From positions 744,001 through 808,000 of the forward strand of contig JAMXBD010000402.1 of assembly GCA_024138025.1 (NCBI GenBank): a stretch of 64,000 nt of DNA, in the 5' to 3' direction. Positions 46,505 to 58,793 of the stretch are shown here, one piece after another. The notes beneath the pieces are model-generated. The model saw only the letters and a program-made list of their open reading frames with translations, searched no databases and was not told the origin of the DNA. Numbering within the stretch: position 1 is the first letter of the stretch; every line of letters starts with the position of its first letter. Position numbers and translations under genes: made by a program. The DNA is from Combretum micranthum. Lineage: Eukaryota > Streptophyta > Magnoliopsida > Myrtales > Combretaceae.

Positions 46505-47285
46505 ATGTATGAGATCAACATATGCAAGGTCTTTGCTCAATTATGAACCCTCAACAAACCCCCATAGATGGAGCAGTAATAACTCATCCATATCCAACAT
46601 GACTAATTGATTGTTATCTAACTTAGTAATGATAATGCATATGTTCTTCATAGCTTAAATTCTTTCAATGCAATGCATAATATTGACTCCATAATGGATA
46701 TTGTGCAAGATTTTTAAAAAGTATAGAAGCGACACATAATCATGGTCATCCACATCAATATTTTTTATAAATGCCTCAATAAAAATTAATTTCTTGTTAG
46801 GAGGCCAAAAAAAAAAATAGTTTCTTGTTAACTCTTCCCACAAATACTAAACTTATTATTTTCTTTTGATAAAGAATGATCTATCTAGCTTCTTTCTATC
46901 CTTTTTCATTTTTTTTTTTTTTTTGAATCTATCCATAACTTTATCTCACACCCTTTGTATATGAGATTAGCATATAATAGGTATTTGCTCAATTATGAGC
47001 CCTACACAAGGAAACCTTCATAGATGGCGCAGTGATAATTCATTCACATCAAACATGATTAATTGATTATTACCCAACTTACTAATGATAATGCATATGT
47101 TCTTCATAGCTTGAATTCTTTCAATGCAATGCACCATATCGTCCCCATTAATGGATATTGTGTAAGATTTTGAAAAAGAATAGAAGCAATATATAGTCAT
47201 GGTCATCGACATCAATATTGTTTTTAACTGCCTTAGTAAAAATTAGTTTCTTGCTAACACTTCCCACAAATACTGAACTTATTTT
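46505..47285 (-). repeat. Duplicated coding-like segment of about 340 bp (two copies)
   Basis: 46505-46860 and 46957-47285 are direct repeats at clearly recognisable similarity. On the minus strand both keep a reading frame: NIDVDDHDYVSLLYFLKILH and NIDVDDHDYILLLFFFKILH, then MHCIERI..MKNICIIIsKL and a NNQLVMLDMDEL / NNQLIMFDVNEL segment. The second copy has further coding-like sequence upstream (SVFVGSVSKKLIFTKAV, to about 47430). I do not recognise the protein. Stops and a frameshift in copy two show it is not functional. Confidence 0.6.
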
Positions 47286-47851
47286 TTGCAATTGCTTGAT
47301 AATAGTATCATCCTTAGCATAATTTTGATCTTTCCTTTATATAAACGATCTAAACCCACTCTTATCTAGTATGCCTAGATCTAAGTTGAAAGAGATAGAT
47401 AGCATCTTAATTGAAGAAGCATACCTCTCAACCCCATTTTAGTAGCCCAATGCACTAGCCAACAAGTGTGGCAGCAAACACACTTTATTACAGGCTAAGC
47501 TATTGACTAGTGTGAGAACTATAATATGTATATGTTTTTTAAACTTTTTTTGTGATAATTAATATGAAGTTCACTTACAATAGTTCTCAACAATGCAATT
47601 GATTGGTTACCTCATTGGCAATCAATGCAATTCAAGCACATTCAAATGGACCATTTGTACCATAAGGACATCTCAAGCTAGAGCAAGAGAGGGACTTCCA
47701 TTATAGAGAGATTCGACATACAAATTGCCGATGGCCTAAAAGAGGGGGGAAAAAGAAGAAGTAAGTCCACTCAAAAAGGAAAGAAATTATCTATTCTTAA
47801 AGCATATGAAACATAACAAAGAAGAGTCATCTGCCTTTAAAGGGAATGCAC

Positions 47852-48196
47852 CTCGAAATATGTGTCTGAATTTCCACTCATTATCATGAATATCTTTAGC
47901 TATTAATTATTGAGCAAGAGGCTGCAATGAGTAATATTGAAGAAGAATTTTTAGTCATAATAAACTATATGATTTAAGGTACGAATAGTAGAAAAATATT
48001 TAGCGACTAGAAGACCTATGAACAAATTATGACATACAAGAGGAGGAAACACTTTTTCAGTAGCCCGAAATGGAACAGAGAATCCTCCATGGGTGTCTGT
48101 ATCACTAGCAGTCAATGTCTTATAAAAATAGTTTATTAGCTGTTTGCTTGAAGTGCCCAGCTTTGCAGGGAGTAGATATATATCTTTCTACTCTTG
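47852..48196 (-). pseudogene. Auxin response factor fragment (ARF6/ARF8 clade), two exons of the B3 DNA-binding domain
   Basis: Exon 48196-48038 (159 bp, behind an acceptor TTTTCAG) reads [18 protein letters not shown], then [20 protein letters not shown] and TEKVFPPL, followed by donor GTATGT. After a 101-bp intron, 47936-47852 reads YYSLQPLAQ*LIAKDIHDNE, then WKFRHIFR, followed by donor GTGCAT. In plant ARFs this is the start of the B3 domain (TASDTSTHGGFS, [29 protein letters not shown]); the QEQKxxYLPAELG lead-in is typical of ARF6/8. Two premature stops (Q to TAG, E to TAA) and a lost AG acceptor before TATTAC show decay. Keeping the intron means a genomic, not an mRNA-derived, copy. No further ARF exons were found on either side. 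It lies between a CACTA terminus and no detectable partner end. Confidence 0.85.
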
Positions 48197-48329
48197 CTGA
48201 AAACATAAATTAGAGCAATATATAATGAGAAAGATAACATCTATATTAGCAATGCCATGAAATTTAAGACTAGAAAAACAAGAATGTTAGATATACAAGA
48301 TGATATTGGTTTTATATCAATATAAAATT

Positions 48330-49740
48330 TTATTAAAACACTGCTTTAAAAACTGTAAAAACCAATAAAAATGGCAAGTGTACCAATCTTATTATAGTAT
48401 AGCATTATAAACAGGATCATCCTTAGGGATCGAGTTTAAAAACAACACTTTAATCCTATTATTAAAAATTATAATAGGGTTAAAAATATAATTCAATTTC
48501 AATTTCAATTCTATGCTTAACAAAAGAGGTTAATGATATTTTTAATAGCTATTTAAGATATTCTATAATAGGAAATATTAATTCAATGAATCTGGGCTCA
48601 TTCAAGCAATGATTCACTACAAAAATCAACCTTACCAATTCATAATGATACTCAGTGATTTAACGATAGTATTCAATCCTAATATGCAAGATTTCTAATT
48701 TAGATTGGTATCTTTCTCAAGATTACCAACCCCTAGTCCTTAGATTTATCTGTTATAGAACCTCTTCTTAACTAATAACAATCCAAGAATTGCATTAAAC
48801 TCTGGAAATCTTATATTGAATCAATTAAATGCTACTCAATCAATTCAATACAGAAGACTCGCAAATCTACCTCTAGAATTCACAAACAAGTCTTTCTGAA
48901 TATGAAGATCTATTTTTATATCTAAATTCTCATTCATAATACGAAAAATCCGACATGAAATTATCATTTCGAAGTACTAAATTGATAAACATATTTAGAA
49001 TCAAAATTGAAAATAAAAACTTCATTGAATTATCACAAAAACATAGTACAAAGATAGATCTTAGAGTTTCTCATCATTTGAATGAAAACTACTCTACTCC
49101 ATACCCATATTACAAATCAGAACAAAAACTGCATATAACAATACTAGATAAGAAGGATTGCACCTTACAATCGAGATCTTGAATCCCAAAGTCTTGACAA
49201 ACAGGATTATCTTGACCAACTCTATAGAATCTTGAATAGATTTGATAAATACTATGAAAAGTATATTATGAATGTACCCGTACTTTAAACTAAACTAAGA
49301 CACGTATTTATATGATAAGACCCTTGTACAACGGTTAAAATTCATATAAAAATCAATTTTTACAAGTTTATCTAAGTTTAACCGAGTAAAATTAATAACT
49401 ATCAAACCACATAACACTGGATTTTTGTCATGCATCTTACTGTGTTCAAGCAATTCTTAGCTTTCGAAACTACACAGCACCTCCATGCTCTTGTGCACTT
49501 ATCGTGCAACTTATTGAGTTCAAAATTCACATACTGGATTAACTACACGATAGCTACATGGTTTCATTATATAATATATAAGCATATCATAAAAAAAATA
49601 TTTAAAAAATCAAAATTTGATGAAAAATAAATCTAGACATTGATTTGAACCTAAATGAGTTGTAAGCAGTCTTAGGTCCAGCAAATCTCATTTCTAGAAT
49701 TCTACTGACTATAGTCAGTGCTGAGCCACTTTTTAGATGT
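48330..49740. repeat. Unclassified repeat-like region
   Basis: GGCAAGTGTACCAATCTTATTATAG, then AACAGGATCATCCTTAGGGATCGAG near 48410-48440, and CCAACCCCTAGTCCTTAGA near 48727 are phrases I associate with LTR or adjacent regions of plant Tat/Athila-type gypsy elements. No terminal repeats or coding domain were found. Assignment is by memory of such motifs only. Confidence 0.3.
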
Positions 49741-50375
49741 GCCATTTTTCGAAGCCATCCTGTTTCTTTAATTCTTTTCCTTGTTTCAAGTTATAGTAAA
49801 CTCTAAATTTTTCATTAAATAAATCACTAAACATTACTAAATTATCCTCTTATAGGCACAACATTAGTGTTTAAGTCATATGGATTAAGCTTTTTAAGTT
49901 TACTCTTTCCCATTGCTCAAAATCTGCAATTTGCATTGATAACATAAGAAAATAAAACCCTGGCATTTGCATAAGAAAACTTAGATGACAATCAACACTA
50001 GATAAACATTGACAACAGCAGGAATTGAGTAACTTAAATAGACATAACTTTTTAATGCAGGAAAAATTACACTATGTATCTTCAAATCTTAAAGTGAAGT
50101 AACGAAAATTACACACTTTATTTTCAAAAGTAAACAAGTTTCTAGGAGTACGAGATTTTGTTTCTCTGAATTTTTCTTTTTTTATTAGAATTTATTGAGA
50201 TAATATCAAAATTTTCATTATACAATGCTTTCTTATACATATATATATATATATATATATATAGTAAACACACACCAATGGATGAATCGGCTGATATGGT
50301 AAACAGACTTGATATGCACCATGAGTGGATTGATAATTAGGTATAACAATAAAAAGATACCTTTTTTGGAGCACA
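49741..50375. other. Gene-free stretch with an (AT)n microsatellite
   Basis: Nothing coding seen. A pure AT run is at about 50236-50262. Confidence 0.5.
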
Positions 50376-50611
50376 ATTTAAGAATGTGCAAAAAAACCGA
50401 TGAAACCGAAAAACCAAACCTAAACCGTAAAACGAATCCGAAAAATATGGCTAACCAATCCATTGGTTTCGGTTTAGGATTACGGTTTTTATTTTTTTCG
50501 ATTTTTGGTTTCAGTTTCGATTTGTAACCACAAAAAACCGATGGTTAACGGTTAACCATTTTAATATTTATAAATATATTATATATAGGATTTACATATA
50601 CATATAATAAT

Positions 50612-50644
<33 letters not shown>

Positions 50645-51085
50645 CATGTGATTTACATATACATATAAATTACCTATGTTAATATTTCTTGAATTTCGAT
50701 TAAAATACTATAGTCTTATGTTTGATGGGGTTGATGTGGTAATTGATTTGGTTTGATTTTATTAATAATGATACATCCAAATGTTTGTTTTTCCTTTTTT
50801 TCCTTAATTTGATTTTTTTTTTTCAGCTCTTTTAATATATATAATAATTTAAAGAAAAACTCAATGATAAAGACTAAAAAATAAGATTTGTTGAAATTAT
50901 CAATTTAATTTATTAAAACCATTACGGTAAATGGTTAAAAACCAAAAACCGAATAAATTAACCGAATAAAACGGTTAACCGTTTATAATAGGCCGGTTAA
51001 GGATCGAGATATTAAAAACCTGATTATTATGGTTAGGTTCAAAAAATAAGATGACGAACCGGTTAATCGATCCGTGAACACCCCT
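50376..51085 (+). mobile_element. hAT-like MITE, complete copy, 710 bp
   Basis: The right end reads GTGAACACCCCT (AGGGGTGTTCAC on the other strand); the left end is a decayed form (AGAATGTGCAAAAAACCG). Flanking octamers GGAGCACA (50368-50375) and AGAGCACA (51086-51093) match at seven of eight positions, the target-duplication length of hAT elements. Subterminal regions are dense in AACCGGTTAA-type motifs. No open frame encodes a transposase. It lies 130 bp past the stop of the resistance gene. The half-copy at 2674-3146 is its reverse complement. Confidence 0.7.
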
Positions 51086-51216
51086 AGAGCACATATGAAC
51101 ATATACAAGAGATCTAGAGTAAAAGATGAAGGCTCAATATCTCAGTTGGTATTAATCAAATCAAATCCTATGATGCAGGACTTGTAAACTGCTTTAACAG
51201 AGAAAAAAATCCAAAT

Positions 51217-52836
51217 TCAAAAATCACAGCCAATATCTGCACTATTCCCAAACCATCGACGCCTTCTGGTATGTCTACACATTTTTCTAGTGACTGACAA
51301 TCCCTCCACTAATGATTCCAACCCGCCAGTAATCTTAACCAAATTGGGACAAGAACACACTTCCAAATACTTGAGCTTCTTCAAATTTGACAAATCCGGT
51401 AGACTCCAAAGTTTTGCACAACTCTCAATACGTAACTTTGTTAAATTCTCAAGTACACCAATGCCAGGAATCTCAACCAAATTAGGACAAGACAGCACTT
51501 TTACATCCTTGAGCTTCTTCAAACTTGACCAATCTGGTAGACTCTGAAGTTCTTTACAGTTGGTAATATATAGTGCTTCTAAGTTCTCTAGCATATCAAG
51601 GTCATCAATTTTAGAAAATTTACAATGATTTAAATCCAACACTTTCAATGATTCATGACTGAAAAGTCCCTGCAGTGTGCTTATGGGAGTGAAACTAATT
51701 TTTAGAGTCTCCAATTTTCTCAAATGCGAGAGACCTAATGAAGTCCTCAATGATCCGCAATTCATGATTTCTAATGCCGTTAAACTTGAGGGAAGACCCG
51801 TTAAAGTCCTTAATGACATGCAATAGCTAACCTTTAAGCTTGTCAAGCCTAATGGAAGCTTTGAGATGCTTCGGAGATAGAAACAGCAAAGTCTTAATGT
51901 TCTAAGATGAGATAGGGTGATCAGATCCTCGTGCAAGCTAATTATGCATTCAGACCTCAATTCCAATGTCTCCAAATTAGTAACTCTCCCAATCCAACAT
52001 GGGGCAGAATAGCATGCCTCAAACGAATCGTCAGACTTTTCTGCTAAAGATAGTTTCAAATGCTTCAAATTGATTAGGTTTGAGAGATCTGGAATTGTTG
52101 GTGTCCTTGCTCCCTCCACCATTAGCGTAATCAAAGACTGAGGTAGTTTTGGTATGTCGTGCAATTTAGAACAAAACCTTGCATCAATCCTCAGGAGATT
52201 TTCCATCATTTCAATTGTAGTGGGCAATTTTCTTAAGGGAGTCTCACTAATGTTCATTGTCTCCAAATTCTTTAGGTTCCCAATTGTATGGGGAAGCTCA
52301 ACAATTCCAGAATATGCTAAATCTAGATCAACCAATGATACTAAACCTCCAATTGATTCTGGAAGTGTCTCTATTTTTTTGCTATATATTAAGGACAACT
52401 TAAGAAGGTTCACTAGCTTTTCGATTTCGTCAGGGAGAACAGTGATGCTTGTGTGTTCTAATAAAAGCTCGGTGATATTAATTGCAAAGTCCAATGTGCT
52501 GACCTTGTTCAAAGCTTTGCACCAACATGCATCAAAAATCCTTAATCTTGTCATGAGTGGCCAACTGGGGATTTCCACAATGGGGGTATCTGCAATAATA
52601 AGTTCCTCCAATGAGTCCATACAACTCAGTTCTTTCGGCAGCTTCTTCAAACGTCTGCAACCTCTCAAGTTAATTATGATCAAGTGCTTTAGCACACTGA
52701 TGGACTTGTCAATTTCAACTAATTCCGTACAATCTTCAAGAATTAGTTGCTCCAGAAACATGTGAAAAGAAAAATCTGGAGTTTTGACCAATCGCTGACA
52801 ACCCGTGAGATTTAAAACCTTCAAGTTTTTAGCCAT
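51217..52836 (-). CDS. TNL-class resistance gene, LRR exon (last exon)
   Basis: It starts at ATGGCTAAAAACTTG right behind an acceptor (TTTCTAATTTACAG) and runs open for 539 codons to the stop at 51217. The product is a leucine-rich repeat array of roughly 20 repeats of LxxLxxLxLxxC/SxxLxxLP type, for example LKVLNLTGCQRLVKTP, LRGCRRLKKLPKELSCMD, IETLPESIGGLVSLVDLDL, TPLRKLPTTIEMMENLLRID and LWSLPDLSNLKKLKYLEVC. The C-terminus is short (VEGLSVTRKMCRHTRRRRWF). LRRs of TNL proteins detect pathogen effectors or guarded host proteins and hold the NB domain off. No stop or frameshift was seen. The joined frame with exon 2 is WNHIN|MAKNLKVL. Confidence 0.9.
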   Translation of the reverse strand: MAKNLKVLNLTGCQRLVKTPDFSFHMFLEQLILEDCTELVEIDKSISVLKHLIIINLRGCRRLKKLPKELSCMDSLEELIIADTPIVEIPSWPLMTRLRIFDACWCKALNKVSTLDFAINITELLLEHTSITVLPDEIEKLVNLLKLSLIYSKKIETLPESIGGLVSLVDLDLAYSGIVELPHTIGNLKNLETMNISETPLRKLPTTIEMMENLLRIDARFCSKLHDIPKLPQSLITLMVEGARTPTIPDLSNLINLKHLKLSLAEKSDDSFEACYSAPCWIGRVTNLETLELRSECIISLHEDLITLSHLRTLRLCCFYLRSISKLPLGLTSLKVSYCMSLRTLTGLPSSLTALEIMNCGSLRTSLGLSHLRKLETLKISFTPISTLQGLFSHESLKVLDLNHCKFSKIDDLDMLENLEALYITNCKELQSLPDWSSLKKLKDVKVLSCPNLVEIPGIGVLENLTKLRIESCAKLWSLPDLSNLKKLKYLEVCSCPNLVKITGGLESLVEGLSVTRKMCRHTRRRRWFGNSADIGCDF

Positions 52837-52950
52837 CTGTAAATTAGAAAAACAAAAATATGCAACTAAAAGTAAATTCATTTACACATAATAATAATAA
52901 TGATAATAATAATAACAATAATAATAAGTTTGGTATGGAGAATTTCGTAC

Positions 52951-53322
52951 ATTAATGTGATTCCAACCGACCCAGCAACTTTTAATTGAACTGTCAATGA
53001 GATTTAAAATCGCTAACTTTTCGAAAGAGATATTCCTTGTGCTATGCATTCCAGGAAAATAAGGCCATGAAAGCCATCTCAGTTTGGCGAAAATGAATGG
53101 ACCTCCACCCCAACCTCTAGGGAGTATATCCTCCAAAATAACTTTTGAATACCATATGTGCCAAAAATGTCTTGCCTCCAGAGTCTCACGTCCGTCATAG
53201 TTGTATTTGCAATTCACACGAAGAAGCCTTAAATTTGGTAAACTGGCAAATTCTTCACTTGAGAAATAATAATGTGGTTGATCGCTAATATCAACACAAA
53301 TGCCTTGAATATTTTCATTTCC
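52951..53322 (-). CDS. TNL-class resistance gene, NB-LRR linker exon
   Basis: A 372-bp (124-codon), phase-0 exon between acceptor TGTTTTAG and donor GTACGA. It reads GNENIQGICVDISDQ, then YFSSEEFASLPNLRLLRV, then GGPFIFAKLRWLSWPYFP, and FEKLAILNLIDSSIKSCWVG. This is the conserved TNL linker with its G(T/N)Ex(I/V)xGI start and LRWLxWxxxP motif, followed by the first LRR. The intron to the LRR exon is 114 bp and contains an (AAT)n run. The exon joins exon 1 as ENK|GNENIQG, the usual TNL junction. Confidence 0.9.
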
Positions 53323-53823
53323 CTAAAACAAAAGAGCAAAAAAAAAAAAAAAAAAAAGATAAATTAATAAACAAACAAAATATAGTTGTAATTCATATGT
53401 GTATATATATATATGGTGTAACTAATGAGGGGGTAGTGAGGTGTGGAACTCAAGACAAAATAGAGAGTACCTAATTAAGCACAACACTATTTCTAAAGGA
53501 AGGGCCTGTAGTAATCAAACTATGTTATGTTAATTTAGTGAAAAGAAAAAAAATTGGGGAGTCTAACATTTAGATTTTAGATAGAATTGGTTTATTATTA
53601 TCGGTGTATCCATATTGTGTATGCAGTATTTATTATTGTTTCTTTAGATTAAAATTTTGGCAAGTCATTAGGGAGAAAAAAAAAAGAGGGTAAATTTATT
53701 TTCCTTTTAATTTTATGATACTTGTATATTTATGATATTGTAGTGATCTTCATATTAAATATTATTATGCAAAATAAAAAAATACACATAAAAAACCTAT
53801 ATTATAATTCACAATTTGCTATT

Positions 53824-53936
53824 AACCTTGTAGCCTGATCTTTCAAGTAAGAGATACTGTGTTCAAATCTCCCTCCCCCTCATTATAATGGCTAAAAATA
53901 TATATCACCCACACTTTTATAAAAAAAAAAAAAATT
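53824..53936 (+). mobile_element. SINE-like relic
   Basis: Possible A box TAGCCTGATC (53831-53840), B box GTTCAAATCTC (53861-53871), and a 3' A-run of 14 at about 53921-53934. The layout fits a tRNA-derived plant SINE. No clear target duplication. Confidence 0.45.
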
Positions 53937-54930
53937 AAAGGATGATTATAAATATTAATGCATAAACATGAACAAAAAACTACCTTTAAATAATATGGTA
54001 ATTTGTAAGTACACCCTTTTATATTATTTCATCCTCATTTAGCTCTCTTCTCTTTAAAATCACGCATTTAGACCCAAATTTTGCTAAGAAAAAAAAAAAG
54101 AGAGTGCATTTTTACTACATTAAGAATCTAAATGCATACATTTTAAAGATTTGAGCATCTAAGAGGGGTGAAGTAAACATAAGATGTGTATTCATAAGTT
54201 ACCCCTAAAATTTTTAGTAGATATAATCTAGACTTCAATTTTGGCAATATGTCCTCAGACTATTCTTTTGTTGCCACAACCACAATTAATAATTAATATA
54301 TCAAGGTGCACAAATATATGGAAAAATTGATAGGTTATTTAGGAATCTTAACTTAAAAAAATTATTTTATTAAAAGTAATAAGAACTTTCCCAAATTCAA
54401 AAAGTTTTGAGCTGGCTTTCACATATAACAAGGTAGGTTCCAATTCCAAAATTTGAAAATTAATACATACGAACTAGGATTAAATTAAGGATTTATACTC
54501 ACTTAGTACTTACTTAACCCTAAGTCATTATTTTGACATACTCAAAGCATAAAAGCTGCCCCTTTGGCTATTTGATATTCAATAATCCTATGTAATATGA
54601 TAGACATAAATTTTATTTTGCTTATCTTCATCTAATGTAAAACATATCACAATGAATAGTTTGTGTACATCATTAATTAACTAATTACCTAAGGATTGAA
54701 ATAGGTGAAGATATGAATATCTTTTTAGTTTGTTTTCATCTATAAGGTATCTCTTTGTTTCCATGTTCATGTTTTCATGATTTCACTTATTTTAATTGTT
54801 AGGTTAGGGAGTAAGATGTTTCTCTAGTAATTTATCTACCGTAACCATAAGTCTAAGCATGGTTGATGAAATCATGTCTACAAAAATAACTTCTCTGTTG
54901 ATTCTTTTTTTAGTTTATACTTAATCAGCA

Positions 54931-54963
<33 letters not shown>

Positions 54964-55106
54964 AGAAAAACCTTGTGGTACTACAATTCATAGACAAAAT
55001 GCCCACTGACTATTTCATGTGTTGGGAATATTCTTTATCACTTAAAAAATTTTGTTGCAAGGCAAGAAATATTTACCCTGTTCAACCACCAAATCCATAG
55101 TGCACG

Positions 55107-55160
55107 CCCCCCCCCCTCCCCCCCCCCCCCCCCCCCAAAAAAAAAAATAAATAAATAAAT
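55107..55160. repeat. Poly-C / poly-A / (AAAT)n composite tract
   Basis: About 30 C residues (with a single T) run directly into about 12 A residues and then AAAT repeats. Length is likely to be unreliable in any assembly. Confidence 0.9.
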
Positions 55161-58100
55161 AACTATGGTTTCTATCCTTCTCCATTTTTGTTTCTCTAAC
55201 CTTGTTATAAAGTAAACAAGATTAATAGGGCATTAAGAATGTGTAGGAACGTAATTCACATATACAAAAGTATTAGGACTCAGACATATATCCGATTTGT
55301 AATGAGTCAAGGTGGAAGGTTCAAATTAGAAGAAAGAAGCAAAGGTTTTCTAGCATTTTCCCTAAACAAGTCCAACAAATGCTCATGTGTAAGAAAATGG
55401 TGCTAAAAATGAGATTATCTAAGGAAATCCATGTTATTGAGGAAGGAGCGATTATGTGTCCATCCATATCTAAAGCATGGAAATCTTTATTGAACTTTCA
55501 ATGTGTAACTCTGAGCTATAGTATGTTCTGGTGATTTCATGTATATTACACTAGCCCTAAAGATACATGGAGGAGCCATATCTAATAACACCGCTCTTGA
55601 TTATGGGACCAAGATAAATAAAATGCATTAGATCATGCTAAATAACTATGAGGACATTTAACCATATGCAAGATGCATGTTTGTTGATTGTTCACAAAAT
55701 TCCTTTTTTATCTAAGCAAAATTTTGGCACGCAAGTTCTTAAATGGATCATTTGAGCAAGAACTAAAGACCCACAATGTCCACAATATAAGTTAGTTGAT
55801 ATTTTGCTTTATGGCTTAGATATAAGATAAGCAAACCTTTTTAACCAACATTTCCTTAATATTTTCATAATAAACAAGAAAAATAAATTTAATCTTTTAT
55901 TCTTTTGTGTAAATTACGTAACTAAGGCTTTGTTGTGATATAAGTATCTCATGACTTGCAGCCCTTTCATGGGATCAAAACAGTGACATCTAACCATGTA
56001 ATTACTATGTAGTAACTAGAGTTGGGCTTATGACGAAATCTACATAAGTAGGGTTGATATCTTAGAATAATGGTGTGTAGGCTCTAGATAATCACAACAA
56101 GCTATGATGTTTTATGGGAAATTGTGTAGCATAATATTATTGAACTACTATGAAAGTTGTTGCATCTTTTTGATTAAGTGTGGATGGTATGATACACATC
56201 ACGATAAACATGAGAGTAAATATGGTCATTTACGGATATGTTATTAATTAGCATGTATCATACGTAGTATGATAATGAGCTTAGCATTCTTACTGGCTAT
56301 TATAAACAAATCTTTTACTTCAAAGGTATGAAGAAGCAATTGGGTGATTAAAAATTGGTTTTGATGGCTCATCACTATCATCTATTCAATCGAGCCTTAT
56401 TTTAAAACTAAATATTGTAATAACGATTATATTGCCAATTAACCTATAGAGGATGAGCCACTTTAACAGGAAATAAGTAAAACCTTAGTAAATCTTGAGA
56501 GATAGTATTTTCATTTACCTTTGGAATCTAGCATCTAGGCTTGAGGAAAACGTCAATGGTAATACTAAACCTATGGAGTACTCTTTTTCAGTGGAAAGGA
56601 ACAAATTATTTAAGAGTAGTAGGTTTTAGTGTGTTTAAATGTGCACAAATGTAGTCTTATGTCAATGCCAATTGTTACAATTAATAAATCATGCATACTT
56701 GTACAAGATGGACCATGACTTCATAAAGGGATTTATACATGATCACCCAATTCTTGTCAAGTAGCATAATAACGATTGTATTTTAGCTCTTTGTTAGGTT
56801 CCTTCACATATTGATTCTTTCATGTCTAATTAGATGTATTTCATTATGTAATAGTGTTTACACTTCTTTTACTGAAAATCTTTGTCAACCTTTGGTTCGA
56901 GAGTAGTAATGGGTCATCAAAGGACAGATTTATGTTTTATTAATGAGTGGCAATCATGATGGAGATGATGATGATGATGATGATGATGGTTATGGAGAGG
57001 GTGATTGTAATGCTAAAAGAAGGGAAGATGGAGCTATAAGGGATGCTAAGGTTGCTAGAGTGGCACAACTTACTAGGCATATAGGGAATTTAGAGCAACA
57101 TCATAGTAGAGTAGGCTCCTATGCAAACTACCAAGAATTTTAAGTTATAAGGCAATACCATATCACTAGAGTAGACTCATTCATGTATACAAGCCAAAAA
57201 CTGCATGTTTTCCTGCTTCTCTCTGCTTGTCACATGCAAGTGCTTAAAAAGGTTGTAATTTTTCATCATTTTTATAGGTGTCAAAAATTTAAAGATATGA
57301 ATATACACATTGATGAGAGAGGACTGAATGCCCCACATTAGACTTACCTTACAATGAAATTGTATGCAAGAATACCTCATTAGTGTACGCAAGAATACCT
57401 CATTAATGTATGATCAAAGTTTTTGAGACCTTTTTTATCTTAGCATAATTAACAGATTTTTTACACCATTCAAGAGAAGATGTTGTCGAGGAAAGACAAA
57501 GATAAGACCCCTTATATAGGAAATGGGGGCATGCCCAGCTTTGTTATGGATATCATGAAAGTTCTCAAGCATTGATGGATTTTGGTGTAGAGGACCAACC
57601 CTTCATCAATACAACCATCATTTTAATGTGTGATGAGCTTAGTCTTTTATGTGACATATTTTACTAGTAGAGATATCAAATTCAATGCAATAATTCATAT
57701 GCTAGCAAATTTTAAACTAAACACATGATGACCTTCAATAGTAGATGAGTACTCAAAACTCAGCACAACATTCCATCTTATCAATACGCTTTATATCAAC
57801 GGTCAACTTCCACCTCATCCCTAAGTAGCTAATTATAATAGCCTCCCCACCCCAAATTATATCCATGGCCTCATCTATGATGAATAGCTAGTTTCTCAAC
57901 AAGGGAAGTCATTATAATTATCTCCATTCCTGTAGTGGTAGTGAAAGAAATCTTAAGTTGAATGAACACAGTCTAAGTGGTTTGTCCAAGAAAAGATAAG
58001 CTATGGTAGTTGCAAATACAACTAGAGCTAAAAGAGACAAATTAGGTTAGTTAAATGCAAATCACATCAACTAGATGGAAATCGAAGGAAATTTGGTTGA

Positions 58101-58793
58101 TCGTATTTCGTTCATGTCAATTTCTTTTCCTTTTTATAAATATTTTGGTATATTTTGTTGTATATATGAAATGAGATTAGATATAAATTATGATTATAGT
58201 TACTTAAATTAGGAATTCATGATCATAACAAAACTATAAGAAAGAATTTATCTTCTATCCCTAAAATAGAAATTCTTTTTTTTTTTTAAATACTTTTAAG
58301 AAAAGTAAATCAAACGAATCCTTATGTTACATTTTCAATTCTATAACTTAGTAGCAACCACTTATCTCAATGAATAGACAATGATTGAAGGTGTAGATTC
58401 AACCTTTTAATAGATTGATATTTCTTCTTCTTCTTCTTTTCCATGCAAACTAGTAATCTTATATTTACATGATACTATAGAAAACTCCTAAAATAGGCAA
58501 CATTGTATCTTAGAGAAATTGTCTAGGTAGTTCTTCTTTTGTCATTTAACCATGCTAAGTCACTTTTCTATTGGTTGATTAATTATATAGATGCTAAAAT
58601 TTAAAACGTAATATTTTGTTAAAGTTACATATTAACTATAGCGAAGAAAGTAATTTAGCCCTCCTAAAAGACTTCCCTACAATTTTTTCCTATATAAAAT
58701 TACATTATATGTTCCTTGTCATATATTTCTAATTGTAAATACACATTGCATATAATTACACACTTTATATATTAATAAGTACAACATACATAA

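Noticed and set aside
52154..52765. 203-codon plus-strand frame
   Set aside because: Antisense to the LRR exon; serine/phenylalanine-rich composition mirrors leucine-rich repeats.
53735..53750. ATTGTAGTG as the missing right end of the CACTA element at 44599
   Set aside because: The preceding bases do not match CATTTTGT and no GAA duplication follows.
56943..57143. Acidic 66-codon frame MSGNHDGDDDDD...
   Set aside because: Its start is a (GAT)n microsatellite, there is no family match I know, and it lies on the antisense strand of a TNL intron.
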